The notes below the pieces were generated by a model. The model saw only the letters and a list, made by a program, of their open reading frames with translations. It was not told where the DNA came from and did no database searches. A DNA stretch of 64,000 bases, from contig NZ_JACEMT010000033.1 of assembly GCF_013868415.1 (NCBI RefSeq), positions 1-64,000 on the forward strand. The letters run 5' to 3'. Source of the stretch: Marinobacterium marinum (GTDB taxonomy: Bacteria > Pseudomonadota > Gammaproteobacteria > Pseudomonadales > Balneatricaceae). A program made the position numbers and the translations under genes. Positions 35,670 to 44,649 of the stretch are shown in pieces; positions within the stretch are counted from its first letter, which is position 1; each line of letters starts with the position of its first letter.

Positions 35670-37244
35670 GTGTTTATAAAACAGTTCTTCCGCCTTGACC
35701 TCAGGCGTTTGATTCTATTGCTTGCCTTCAGTACGGCGGCCATCACTCTGATCAATGGCCTCAACGCCAGCTATCAGGTACAACGTCAGCTTCTGATTGA
35801 TCAGACACTGGAAAGCAACCAGGTATATGCCAGTAAGCTGGCCACATCGACCGAAAATTTCCTGCGCTCTGCCCAGCAGCAATTTGCCTTTGGCGCCGCC
35901 GAACTCTCTCCTCTAATGGACAACCAGGAACTGCTGAGCCATACCGCCGACCGTTTACGCCGACAGACCGACAGCTTCAATTCAATCATCATTGTCGATC
36001 ATACCGGACATGTGCTCGCTACCTCCCCGGAAACTCTTAAGATTCTGGGGGAGCAACTGGCCTCCCCCGGCGCACAACAAGCTCTTGAGCTGAAAAAGCC
36101 CTTGATCAGTGCGCCCTATATATCGGTTTCCAATAACCTGCTGGTTTTTATCTCTCATCCTATCTTTTCTCCAACCGGAGAATACCTGGGATACTTGGGA
36201 GGCTCGCTCTACCTTAAAGAACGCAGCATCCTGAACGAGCTGCTCGGCATCCATTATTACGAAGACGGCTCCTACCTGTATGCGGTCGACCAGAACCGGC
36301 GACTGTTGTATCACCCCGATGCGACACGTATCGGCCAACAGGTTGACAACAACCCTGTCATTGAAGACGTCATTTCCGGCCATGAAGGCACACAGCTCGT
36401 CAAGAACAGCGCGGGCATCGATATGCTGGCGGGGTACGCACCCATCAAAATTGCCAACTGGGGTGTGGTGGCGCAGCGCCCTCTGGAAGCCACTCTGGCA
36501 CCGTTGGACAGCCAGATGCGGGCGGTCATCGACCATATTCTTCCTTTGGGACTGATTACGCTGCTCTTGATCTGGTGGCTGGCCCGACTGATTTCGCGCC
36601 CTCTTTGGCAACTGGCAGACAATGCCCAGAACATGGACGAGCCCCTGACCCCTGCCCGTATTCAAGGCATCCGCTCCTGGTATTTTGAAAGCGCCGAACT
36701 CAAGCAGGCCATGCTGGTCGGCGTTAACCTGCTACACACCCGACTGGGGCAGCTAAAAACCGAGGCGCAAACCGATGCCCTGACCGGGCTGCTCAACCGG
36801 CGCGGAACCGAGATGGCACTTCAACTCCTGCAACGCAATGCAACGCCTTTCAGCATCCTGGCCCTTGATATCGACCATTTCAAACGGGTCAACGATACTT
36901 ATGGGCATGACTGCGGAGATCGAGTCCTGCAATCACTTGCACGTCTGATGCAGACTTCCACACGCAAAAGCGACTACCACTGCAGAGTTGGTGGCGAAGA
37001 ATTCCTTATTCTGTTGCCCGAAACCCCCTTGTACACGGCCAGAGAAATGGCCGAGCGCTTGCGCCTGTGCGTTGCAGGAGCTCAAATGCCTGAAGCTGGG
37101 CACATCCAAATATCCATCGGTATCGCCGAGTGGAGTACACCAGAGGACGACCCAACGGACTCGCTCAAACACGCAGACCAGGCGCTGTACCAAGCCAAAA
37201 GAAACGGGCGCAATCGCTGCGAGGTCTATGACACCTCACCCTGA
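35670..37244 (+). CDS. Cache-domain diguanylate cyclase
   Basis: This membrane protein has a helix near the N-terminus (about residues 10-32) and a large periplasmic double-Cache-like sensor (about 40-285, including GYLGGSLYLKERSILNELLG). A second helix (about 290-310) precedes a cytoplasmic GGDEF domain. The active site reads RVGGEEF (GGEEF) after LDIDHFKRVNDTYGHDCGD, so c-di-GMP synthesis is expected. No RxxD inhibitory site is evident. The start is uncertain: GTG at 35670 or 35661, or ATG at 35598; AGGGA upstream and the membrane topology favour 35670. Confidence 0.88.
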   Translation: MFIKQFFRLDLRRLILLLAFSTAAITLINGLNASYQVQRQLLIDQTLESNQVYASKLATSTENFLRSAQQQFAFGAAELSPLMDNQELLSHTADRLRRQTDSFNSIIIVDHTGHVLATSPETLKILGEQLASPGAQQALELKKPLISAPYISVSNNLLVFISHPIFSPTGEYLGYLGGSLYLKERSILNELLGIHYYEDGSYLYAVDQNRRLLYHPDATRIGQQVDNNPVIEDVISGHEGTQLVKNSAGIDMLAGYAPIKIANWGVVAQRPLEATLAPLDSQMRAVIDHILPLGLITLLLIWWLARLISRPLWQLADNAQNMDEPLTPARIQGIRSWYFESAELKQAMLVGVNLLHTRLGQLKTEAQTDALTGLLNRRGTEMALQLLQRNATPFSILALDIDHFKRVNDTYGHDCGDRVLQSLARLMQTSTRKSDYHCRVGGEEFLILLPETPLYTAREMAERLRLCVAGAQMPEAGHIQISIGIAEWSTPEDDPTDSLKHADQALYQAKRNGRNRCEVYDTSP

Positions 37245-37332
37245 CGCCTTAAGCAGTGCCGGCATGCTCGGTTATATGCGGATTTATTCCCGTGGACCAT
37301 ACGTGTTGCCCAGGTTTCGCAGCAGCCTCAGC

Positions 37333-37420
37333 GGGTGGGCATTATTGATTCCTGGCATGGCACCACAGTGTCCCCAAACTCACGCAGGACTAAGCCTGGC
37401 TTCGAAAAATCGAATTATCG
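37333..37420 (+). repeat. 88-bp structured repeat, copy A
   Basis: It aligns without gaps to 45904-45991 with 60 of 88 identical bases. Blocks GCATTATTGA, GTGTC, CTAAGC, TTCG and GAATTA are shared. GGCAC/GTGTC and AAGC/GCTT can pair as small hairpins. It lies between the cyclase stop and the stop of a convergent LysR gene. Confidence 0.55.
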
Positions 37421-37425
37421 CCGAC

Positions 37426-38340
37426 TCATTCCGCTACTGCGCCCTGTAACCCGGGCTCGCGACCAATGTACTCCTGCATGAAGTCCCGCAAGCAACGAGC
37501 GCGGGCACTCAGCAGCTTGCCATCAGGCCAGACCGCAAAGATATCACGCTGCGGGCCAAACCATTCCGGCAAGACAAGCTGCAACTGACCGGACAGCAGG
37601 GGCTGCTGAATCTCATTCATCGGCAGCAGAGCAACACCCAAGCCATCACAGGCAAACTGCAATACCAGCGCCAGATCATCGACAAGAGCGGCAGGCGTCA
37701 GATGCACATCCACCTGCTTACCAGTGTCGGCATTGTTTAGACGCCAAGGTGAAAACTGTTTAAACATCAGCGTTTGATGGTGCTGCAATAGTTCCAGCCG
37801 CTCAGGCCTTCCTGCCCGTTGCAGATACTCAGGCGCCGCCACCAGGCGCGTTGCCACCCAGCCCAGTCGTTTCTGATACAGCCCCGAATCTGCCTGCGGA
37901 CCAATGCGCAACGCAATATCAATGCGCTTTTCCAGCATGTCCTCGGTGCGGTTACTCAACATCAGCTCCAGACGCACTTGGGGATAGCGGCGCATAAAGG
38001 CCGTCCACATTGGACTTAACGGTCCTGTTGCCAGATTGGTCGGCGCCGAAACTTTAAGCAGGCCGCTCATCTCCTGACTGTCGCGACTTAACCGGGCACC
38101 GGTCTGCTCCAGCTCATCGAGCAACCCGGCGTAATGTTCGTAGCACACCTCTCCTTCATTGGTCAGACTGAAATGTCGCGCCGATCGCCTTACCAGCTGG
38201 TAGCCCAGAGCGGCTTCCAGCCGTTTCAGCCTGCGCGTCACCGTGGCTGGTGGCAGTTGCAGATAGTCGGCAGCAGCCGCCAGGCTGCGCCGACGTGCTA
38301 TTTGAATAAACAGCGCCAAGTCATCGAAAGAAGGTTTCAT
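37426..38340 (-). CDS. LysR family transcriptional regulator
   Basis: This 304-aa regulator has an N-terminal winged HTH (SLAAAADYLQLPPATVTRRLKRLEAALGYQLVRR) and a two-lobed periplasmic-binding-protein-like effector domain (about residues 90-295, GLLKVSAPTNLATGPLSPMW). Start MKPSFDDLALF at 38340 is chosen; an ATG four codons upstream exists. It is divergent from the DUF2798-GST pair, which it may control. The effector is unknown. Confidence 0.9.
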   Translation of the reverse strand: MKPSFDDLALFIQIARRRSLAAAADYLQLPPATVTRRLKRLEAALGYQLVRRSARHFSLTNEGEVCYEHYAGLLDELEQTGARLSRDSQEMSGLLKVSAPTNLATGPLSPMWTAFMRRYPQVRLELMLSNRTEDMLEKRIDIALRIGPQADSGLYQKRLGWVATRLVAAPEYLQRAGRPERLELLQHHQTLMFKQFSPWRLNNADTGKQVDVHLTPAALVDDLALVLQFACDGLGVALLPMNEIQQPLLSGQLQLVLPEWFGPQRDIFAVWPDGKLLSARARCLRDFMQEYIGREPGLQGAVAE

Positions 38341-38429
38341 ATATGAAATCAAAGATTACCAATAGCCGGATATTGAAAACATTAGCAATTATATACACTG
38401 CCCCTTCTATCCACATACAGGGACTCGAT

Positions 38430-38645
38430 ATGAAACAGAGGCTATGGTTTACCTTCTTGATGTCATTTGTACTCAGCTTTTTCATGACCGGTTACGTGAC
38501 CTGGCTGAACCTGGGCTTCACGGACCTCTACTTTGCCCAGTGGATGCGTGCTTTCGGCATGGCCTGGCCGGCGGCTGGTGTGATCTCCTTCACTTTCGGC
38601 CCGATCGTGCAGCAATTATCCCGGCGCCTGGCCGGACAGGCCTGA
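38430..38645 (+). CDS. DUF2798 family small membrane protein
   Basis: This 71-aa protein has two membrane helices (about residues 6-26 and 38-58). The pattern SFVLSFFMTGYVTWLNLGFTDLYFAQWMRAFGMAWPAA is typical of DUF2798. Function is unknown. The start at 38430 (MKQRLWFTFLMSFVLS) is preferred over 38343. It is divergent from a LysR gene and precedes a GST gene by 49 bp. Confidence 0.85.
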   Translation: MKQRLWFTFLMSFVLSFFMTGYVTWLNLGFTDLYFAQWMRAFGMAWPAAGVISFTFGPIVQQLSRRLAGQA

Positions 38646-38694
38646 GCATGCTTAACTGACGGCTGGCACCACATAACATCAATAAGAGGCCGAT

Positions 38695-39309
38695 ATGAAA
38701 CTGCATGAAAAAGCAGGTACCCCAAGCGCCGAGCGCGTCAACATTTTTCTGCGCGAACTGGGAATAGAGCTGGAGCGAGTCGACGTTGATATCCGGGCTG
38801 CAGAAAATCGCACCGATGCTTTTATCGACAAGGCTCCGAACGGGCTGATCCCGGTCCTGGAGCTGGATAATGGCACCCACATTTGCGAAAGCGTAGCGAT
38901 CTGCCGTTACCTGGACGCAATTACGCCCAACGATAAAGCGCTGTTCGGACGCACGCCTCTGGAACAGGCGCAGGTGGAGATGTGGGTGAGAATTCTGGAA
39001 TTTCAGGGCGTGGTCCCCGCTTTTCAGGCATTTCGCAACCTCTCTGGATTTTTCAGTGACCGTGAAACCTGCATTAAGGAATGGGGCGAAGAATCACGCA
39101 AGCGACTGCTCACTTTCCTGCCGATACTGGATAAGCAACTGAGCAAACAGCCCTGGGTGGCCGGCGAGCATTTCTCGATTGCCGATATAACCGCCTGGGT
39201 ACTCTGTGGTTTCCTGGGACGTCTTGATATCGAGCTGGACGAACACCTGCCCAATCTGCAGCGCTGGCATATGAAGATGTCGGAACGTGCCCCTTCTCTA
39301 CACCACTGA
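38695..39309 (+). CDS. Glutathione S-transferase family protein
   Basis: This 204-aa protein has an N-terminal thioredoxin-like half with APNGLIPVLELDNGTHICESVAICRYLD near residue 47, where the cis-Pro and the ES glutathione-binding pair are intact. The C-terminal helical half has GEHFSIADITAWVLCGF (N-capping box). It is probably cotranscribed with the DUF2798 gene. The substrate is unknown. Confidence 0.92.
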   Translation: MKLHEKAGTPSAERVNIFLRELGIELERVDVDIRAAENRTDAFIDKAPNGLIPVLELDNGTHICESVAICRYLDAITPNDKALFGRTPLEQAQVEMWVRILEFQGVVPAFQAFRNLSGFFSDRETCIKEWGEESRKRLLTFLPILDKQLSKQPWVAGEHFSIADITAWVLCGFLGRLDIELDEHLPNLQRWHMKMSERAPSLHH

Positions 39310-39416
39310 TTTACTCATTACAGCCGGGGCGGGATCACGGAAAGCCCGTCCTATTCTAAAGGTGTCATAATCGATTGCTAAACTGGCTCGGTAATTACCG
39401 TAACACTCGAGTCAAC

Positions 39417-40301
39417 ATGCCCAGAACCAACCTTTCCCTGGCCCAGATCGAGGCTTTCTGCGCACTGGCGCAGTACAAGAGTTTCAAGGACGCGGCCCAG
39501 TATCTCGACATCGCCCAGCCGACACTGGTGAACCGGATCGCCAGCATCGAGGAAAGCTACAACGCCAAGCTGTTCCTGCGCCAGCGCGGCAACAACCGGC
39601 TGACCGATCTGGGTCTGGCGCTGCTGCCCCGGTTTCGCAGCTGCCTCAACAGCCTGCGGGAAGCGGAGTTCCTGCTGCTGGCTCACAGCAAGGTGGAAAC
39701 CGGCGAGATTCATATCGCGGCCGTATCGCCCTACCGGGTCTCCCTGCTGATTAAGCACTTCAACTCACTCTACCCCAATATCCGCGTCAAGGTGAGCTTT
39801 GCCGCGTCCGAGCTGGTTGGGCAGATGATTACCCGCGGTGAGGTAGATGCCGGTTTCTATGTACCTGAGGGCAACACCCCCGGCCAGCAGGCGTTTTTCT
39901 TCTACGAGTATGAGCTGGTCGCCATCCTGCCTGCGGGCCATCCGCTGGCCCAGCGCGAGCGACTGTACCTGCGTGACTTCGAGAACCAGAGTGTGATTCG
40001 CCGCGAGCCGGGCTCGCTGACCCGCCAGCTGTTCGAACATGCGGTGGCACGGGAAGGTGTCAGCGTCAATGTGGTCTATGAGCTGGGCAGCCGGGAGTCG
40101 ATCCGCGAGGCGGTAGCTCAGGGGCTGGGCATTTCGGTGGTGGCTGATGACGAGCATGTACCGCACGACAACATCGTCACGCGGCGCATTGTCGGTGAAG
40201 GACTGACCGCACGCAGCAGTCTGGTGGTGCGTAACGATCGGGTGTCGGCACCGCTGACACAGGCATTAATCGGGGTAGTGAGGCAGCCGCTGGAAGCTTG
40301 A
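39417..40301 (+). CDS. LysR regulator of the AEP cluster
   Basis: This 294-aa LysR protein has an HTH at residues 4-63 (FKDAAQYLDIAQPTLVNRIASIEESYNAKLFLRQ) and an effector domain from about residue 90. It resembles the LysR subfamily associated with aminoethylphosphonate catabolism. It is convergent with phnX, and the first phn operon is its likely target. The start at 39417 is chosen over 39375, which adds a non-HTH leader. Confidence 0.85.
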   Translation: MPRTNLSLAQIEAFCALAQYKSFKDAAQYLDIAQPTLVNRIASIEESYNAKLFLRQRGNNRLTDLGLALLPRFRSCLNSLREAEFLLLAHSKVETGEIHIAAVSPYRVSLLIKHFNSLYPNIRVKVSFAASELVGQMITRGEVDAGFYVPEGNTPGQQAFFFYEYELVAILPAGHPLAQRERLYLRDFENQSVIRREPGSLTRQLFEHAVAREGVSVNVVYELGSRESIREAVAQGLGISVVADDEHVPHDNIVTRRIVGEGLTARSSLVVRNDRVSAPLTQALIGVVRQPLEA

Positions 40302-40331
40302 ACCTCCAGCAGCTGACAGGTAATTGCGGAT

Positions 40332-41141
40332 TTACGGGCGCTCGCCGTTGGCGATGCGTTGCTGGATCGCCGCCACTACCTCTGGCAGGTCGGCAATGGT
40401 GTCGATGATGTAGTGCGCACCGACCGCTGCCAGATTGACCGACGCCTTGCCACGCGCATCAGCCTTGGCAGCTTCATCCGCCGCTAGAAACTGCTCCAGC
40501 GTCAAACCGGACTCGTTGCCGGACAGGCTCAGACCCACCGTCCACATGCCGGCGTTATGGCCTTCGTAGATACCCGGCGCGGAATCATCCACCTTGATAC
40601 AGCGGGACACAGCATTCACGCCCAGCTCCTGTACGTTCTGCAGCGCCATCCAGGGACCCGGGCGGCTGCCCGCTTTGAGATCTCCTGTGGCGATCACACA
40701 ATCAGGCATGTAACCGCGTTCGGCAGCGGCCTGCTGCAGCACTTCCATCACCGGGCGCGGATAGCCTGAGCAGGAACCGATCTTGATGCCCTGATCACGC
40801 AGCCAGGCGATCGTTTCCAGTGTCCTCGGAATCAGGTCGGCATGTTCACCCACTTTGGCGATCTGCAGCGGCATAAAGGTGTCATAAATCAGGTCCACAT
40901 CCCCGTCGCTCATGGCACGGCCAAACTGCGCCTGCCAGCGGGCCGCAATCACCGGATCATCACCCAGGGCACGGATATGATCCCACTTGCCCATGCCCAT
41001 GGGGCCCCGCGCCTCTTCCAGGCTGATGTCGAAGTCGTAGGCCTTGCGAAAGGCTTCAACAAAGATGGTGGTCGGCGCGAAGGAGCCGAAATCCACGGTG
41101 GTACCGGCCCAGTCGAAAATGACCGCTTCTACAGATGACAT
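40332..41141 (-). CDS. phnX: Phosphonoacetaldehyde hydrolase, paralogue 1
   Basis: This HAD-fold enzyme of 269 aa hydrolyses phosphonoacetaldehyde to acetaldehyde and phosphate. The nucleophile Asp is in [11 protein letters not shown] and the Schiff-base lysine in [12 protein letters not shown] near residue 53. [13 protein letters not shown] and [21 protein letters not shown] complete the active site. It belongs to the [17 protein letters not shown] lineage, distinct from the second copy at 46921-47757. It ends the Fe-ADH-phnDCEE-phnX operon. Confidence 0.93.
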   Translation of the reverse strand: MSSVEAVIFDWAGTTVDFGSFAPTTIFVEAFRKAYDFDISLEEARGPMGMGKWDHIRALGDDPVIAARWQAQFGRAMSDGDVDLIYDTFMPLQIAKVGEHADLIPRTLETIAWLRDQGIKIGSCSGYPRPVMEVLQQAAAERGYMPDCVIATGDLKAGSRPGPWMALQNVQELGVNAVSRCIKVDDSAPGIYEGHNAGMWTVGLSLSGNESGLTLEQFLAADEAAKADARGKASVNLAAVGAHYIIDTIADLPEVVAAIQQRIANGERP

Positions 41142-41165
41142 AGTTGTTCTCCTCAGGGGCGGCGC

Positions 41166-42041
41166 TCAGGCCGCCTCGGCTTCAATTGCAATTCGATTAG
41201 CGTCACGCTTGCGGTTCAGCCGGTGACGCGCCCAGGCAGAGATCAGTTCGGAGATCACCACCAGCACCACGATCGACAGCAGGATGGCGGCGACGCGTTC
41301 TGTTTCCAGCTGCTGCACATTGCGCTTCAGGTACCAGCCCATGCCGCCGGCGCCGAAGAATCCCACCACGGTAGCGGCGCGGAAAGCCACGTCCCAGGTG
41401 TAGATGGCGATACCGGTCCAGGCCGTCTGGATCTGTGGCCAGACGGCGTAGCAGAAGGTCTGCAGCGGGTTGGCCCCGGCCGAGCGCATGGCCTCGACCG
41501 GCCCCATGTCGATCACCTCGATTTCTTCGGCGAACAGCTTGCCGGCGAAACCGATGCAGAACATCACCAACGCACAGACACCGGGCAGCATGCCGAAGCC
41601 GAGGACGGTGACGAACAGGATGGTCCAGATCATCTCGTGTACCGAACGGCTGGCCATGATGAACAGGCGCGCCAGCGGATAGAGCACCCGGCGTGACAGT
41701 GTGACGTTCCAAGAGGCAAACCAGGCCAGAGGCGCGGCAATCAGCATGCCAATCAGGGCACCCAGGTAGGCCATCTGCACCGTTTCCACGACCGAGGCCA
41801 GGTAGTCACCCTGCATCACGTAGTCCACATCCGGTGGGAAATAGCGCTCGCTCAACACCTCACCGACGCGACCAAACAGGGTCAGCAACCGGGCCAGGTC
41901 GATGCCGAGAAAATCGATGGCAAACATCAGTCCCAGCAGGCACGCCAGCAAAGCGGTGAAGCGGAACAGGTCACGCGGAAAGCGGTAGCGGCTCCACTCG
42001 CGCGCCGGTGCCTTGGACTGAATCGAGTTGTATGCATTCAT
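41166..42041 (-). CDS. phnE: Phosphonate ABC transporter permease PhnE (second subunit)
   Basis: This 291-aa permease has about six helices and the binding-protein-dependent transport loop EEIEVIDMGPVEAMRSAGANPLQTFCYAVWPQ (EAA motif). It pairs with the homologous permease encoded 9 bp upstream; together they form the channel of the PhnCDE importer. The N-terminal 20 residues are cytosolic and basic. Confidence 0.92.
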   Translation of the reverse strand: MNAYNSIQSKAPAREWSRYRFPRDLFRFTALLACLLGLMFAIDFLGIDLARLLTLFGRVGEVLSERYFPPDVDYVMQGDYLASVVETVQMAYLGALIGMLIAAPLAWFASWNVTLSRRVLYPLARLFIMASRSVHEMIWTILFVTVLGFGMLPGVCALVMFCIGFAGKLFAEEIEVIDMGPVEAMRSAGANPLQTFCYAVWPQIQTAWTGIAIYTWDVAFRAATVVGFFGAGGMGWYLKRNVQQLETERVAAILLSIVVLVVISELISAWARHRLNRKRDANRIAIEAEAA

Positions 42042-42050
42042 GACAGGCTC

Positions 42051-42863
42051 CTAGACAATCGCCTTGCGGGTGTAGTGTGACAGGATCTCGCCGAGCAGAA
42101 TCAGGCTCAGGATCGCCAGAATCACCACGGTCACGCCGCCGTAGTTGTACATCGCCATCTGGCGGAAGAAGGTCAGGCCCAGACCACCGGCACCAACCAG
42201 TCCCATGATCGCCGAGCGGCGAATATTGATATCCCACTCGAAGATAATGGTGCCCAGCACCACGGTCTTGATCTGCGGCAGGATGCCGTAGTACATGACC
42301 TGAAAGTTGTTGCCGCCGACCGCACGGATCGCTTCCACCGGCTTGGGGTCGATGTTTTCGATCGCCTCGGCGGTGATCTTGGAGATGAAGCCCACCGAGC
42401 GCATGGCAATGGCCAGAATGCCCGGCAGTGCGCCCAGGCCCACGGCCGCGACAAAAATCAACGCCCAGACCATCTCGTGGATGGAGCGACTCAGGGTCAT
42501 CAGAAAGCGCCCGAAGGGATACAAAATACGCTTCGACGGCGTCACGTTGAGGGCACCAAACCAGGCCACCGGCAACGAGAAGAACAGCCCCAGGAGGGTT
42601 CCCAGACAGGCCATCAGGAAGGTTTCCAGCATCGGGATGCCCAGATGCGGAATCAGGCTCAAGTCCAGCGCCATGAAGCGCCCGACCGACTCCATGATCT
42701 GACCGAAACTGCCCACGCGGTCCCAGTCGGTGTCTTCGATGATGATCACCTGGATGCTGCCCAGTACCGTGACCAGCACCAGTGCCAGCATGAGCAGCTG
42801 CACCCACTGGCGGCGTCGCCGGCTGCGCTCCAGCTCGGCCTGTAAACTAACAAGATGCGTCAT
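42051..42863 (-). CDS. phnE: Phosphonate ABC transporter permease PhnE (first subunit)
   Basis: This 270-aa permease is homologous to its downstream neighbour. The EAA loop is AEAIENIDPKPVEAIRAVGGNNFQVMYYGILPQ and there are about six helices. The start at 42863 (MTHLVSLQAELERSRRR) lies 7 bp after phnC; an upstream ATG would overlap phnC. The presence of two different PhnE genes suggests a heterodimeric channel. Confidence 0.92.
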   Translation of the reverse strand: MTHLVSLQAELERSRRRRQWVQLLMLALVLVTVLGSIQVIIIEDTDWDRVGSFGQIMESVGRFMALDLSLIPHLGIPMLETFLMACLGTLLGLFFSLPVAWFGALNVTPSKRILYPFGRFLMTLSRSIHEMVWALIFVAAVGLGALPGILAIAMRSVGFISKITAEAIENIDPKPVEAIRAVGGNNFQVMYYGILPQIKTVVLGTIIFEWDINIRRSAIMGLVGAGGLGLTFFRQMAMYNYGGVTVVILAILSLILLGEILSHYTRKAIV

Positions 42864-42870
42864 GGAGTCC

Positions 42871-43623
42871 TCAGAGCACTTCCAGTTCATAGATGCGTTC
42901 GAGGTCGCTGTCCGCCAGATCGGCGGTTTTGCCATCGAACATCATGCGGCCGCTCTGCAGCCCCAGAATGCGGTTGCAGAACTCCTTGGCCAGCGCCACG
43001 TCATGGATGTTGCACAACACCGGAATGCCCAAGTCACGCGCGGTATCGCGGATCAGCTGCATCACGTCACGGGAGATCTTCGGGTCCAGGCTGGCCGTCG
43101 GCTCGTCGAGCAACAGCAGCTGAGGGTCCTGCATCAGGGCACGGGCGATACCGACGCGCTGACGCTGACCGCCACTGAGCTGGTCGGCACGCTTGTCGAC
43201 ATGGTCGATCAGGCTCACCCGGTCCAGCAGTTCCAGTGCGCGCTGGATATCACTGCGCGGGAACAGCTTGAACAGGCTGCGTGTCGTACCCACATAACCG
43301 AGACGGCCTGACAACACGTTGTCCATCACCGACATCCGGTTCACCAGGTTGAACTCCTGGAAGATCATGCCGATATGGCGACGGGTTTTGCGCAGCTCAC
43401 GGGCCGACAGGCGGGTCAGCTCCTGACCGAACAGAGAGACACTGCCCTCACTGGGTTCGACCAGTCGGTTGATGCAACGGATCAGGGTGGATTTGCCCGC
43501 CCCGCTGGGGCCGATGATGGCGTAGAAATCCCCTTCCGCCACATTGAAGCTGATCCCCTTGAGGATATCGTCGCCGGTCTGGGCATAGCGGGCTTTCAGG
43601 TTCTGCACTTGGAGAATGGACAT
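42871..43623 (-). CDS. phnC: Phosphonate ABC transporter ATPase PhnC
   Basis: This 250-aa ATPase has Walker A GPSGAGKSTLIR near residue 40, signature LSGGQRQRVGIARAL near residue 150, and Walker B LLLLDEPTASLD. The sequence FQEFNLVNRMSVMDNVLSGRLGY is typical of PhnC. It energises uptake by the PhnE pair and PhnD. It is followed after 7 bp by phnE. Confidence 0.95.
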   Translation of the reverse strand: MSILQVQNLKARYAQTGDDILKGISFNVAEGDFYAIIGPSGAGKSTLIRCINRLVEPSEGSVSLFGQELTRLSARELRKTRRHIGMIFQEFNLVNRMSVMDNVLSGRLGYVGTTRSLFKLFPRSDIQRALELLDRVSLIDHVDKRADQLSGGQRQRVGIARALMQDPQLLLLDEPTASLDPKISRDVMQLIRDTARDLGIPVLCNIHDVALAKEFCNRILGLQSGRMMFDGKTADLADSDLERIYELEVL

Positions 43624-43688
43624 GCGGTTCTCGCTTTCATTGTTCTAACGACCGGACCGGAGCCGCCCCGCAGCTCCGGTCTCGGCTA

Positions 43689-44630
43689 TTACTGCTGGGC
43701 TTTTTTTCGTGCTTCGCGCAGTTCACGCACGATGTCGTAGTCGGCATCGGTCATGGCAACGAAGCGGTTGGAGTTCACGTTATCGAGGAACTGCTTCATC
43801 TCCGGCTTTTCGTGCAGTGTGAGGAAGGTGTGACGGATCTTCTCTTTAAGATCGTCACAGAGTGCGCCACGATAGGTGAACGGGTCCTGCGGGATGGGTG
43901 GAGAGCGCCAGAGTACGTTGAAGTCTTCCAGCTTGACCATGCCGCGATCAACCACGTTGTCGAAACGGTGGCTGGCCACGAAGCCGGCATCGACCTTGCC
44001 TTCGTAGACTGCCATGGTGGTCAGGTCATGACCGCCGGTGTAGACCACCTTGGAGAAATGATCATCCAGTTTTTCGCCCAGCACCTTAGTGAAGGCGACA
44101 CGCGGCACCAGATTGCCGGAGGTGCTAGCCGGATCGCCCAGCCCCAGCACGGAGTTGTCCAGCGTATCAATAGAATCGAACTTGCCGCCCTTGCGGCTGA
44201 TCAGTACCGCTTCGTACCCCGGACCTTCAGGCTGCAGGTGACCCGGACGCTTGGCGTAGGTGGCGAATACCTGGATGGACGGATCCTTTTCATGGGCGAT
44301 CACATAGGAGTTGGCACCCTGTACACTGATGTCGACCCAACCGCCGATCATCGCTTCCATCACCGACGCATAAGAGGTCGGCATGTAGAATTCGATCTCC
44401 TTGCCCGTGGTTTCCGACAGGTAGTCGATCACCGGCTTGTACAGCGTCAGCTCCTGCACGCTCTCCTCGGTCGGAATGATGGAGAATCTCAGCGTGTCAG
44501 GGTTGTCGCACTCCGCCGCATGCAGCTGAGTGCTTCCCACAACGGCGGCTGCCGTCATGGCCAGGGTGGTGGCATGGCGTTGCAGGGACTTGCAGCCCTT
44601 GCTCAGCCGGGTACGCAGTTGCTTGTTCAT
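43689..44630 (-). CDS. phnD: Phosphonate-binding periplasmic protein PhnD
   Basis: This 313-aa binding protein has a signal peptide (residues 1-38, ending STQLHAAE). The PhnD fold shows LRFSIIPTEESVQELTLYKPVIDYLSE, PTSYASVMEAMIGGWVDISVQGANSY and LGLGDPASTSGNLVPR. A start at 44630 with AGGTCTGATC upstream is chosen; the longer in-frame version would overlap the Fe-ADH gene. The ligand is probably AEP or a related phosphonate, judged by context. Confidence 0.93.
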   Translation of the reverse strand: MNKQLRTRLSKGCKSLQRHATTLAMTAAAVVGSTQLHAAECDNPDTLRFSIIPTEESVQELTLYKPVIDYLSETTGKEIEFYMPTSYASVMEAMIGGWVDISVQGANSYVIAHEKDPSIQVFATYAKRPGHLQPEGPGYEAVLISRKGGKFDSIDTLDNSVLGLGDPASTSGNLVPRVAFTKVLGEKLDDHFSKVVYTGGHDLTTMAVYEGKVDAGFVASHRFDNVVDRGMVKLEDFNVLWRSPPIPQDPFTYRGALCDDLKEKIRHTFLTLHEKPEMKQFLDNVNSNRFVAMTDADYDIVRELREARKKAQQ

Positions 44631-44649
44631 GATCAGACCTCGGGTCGAT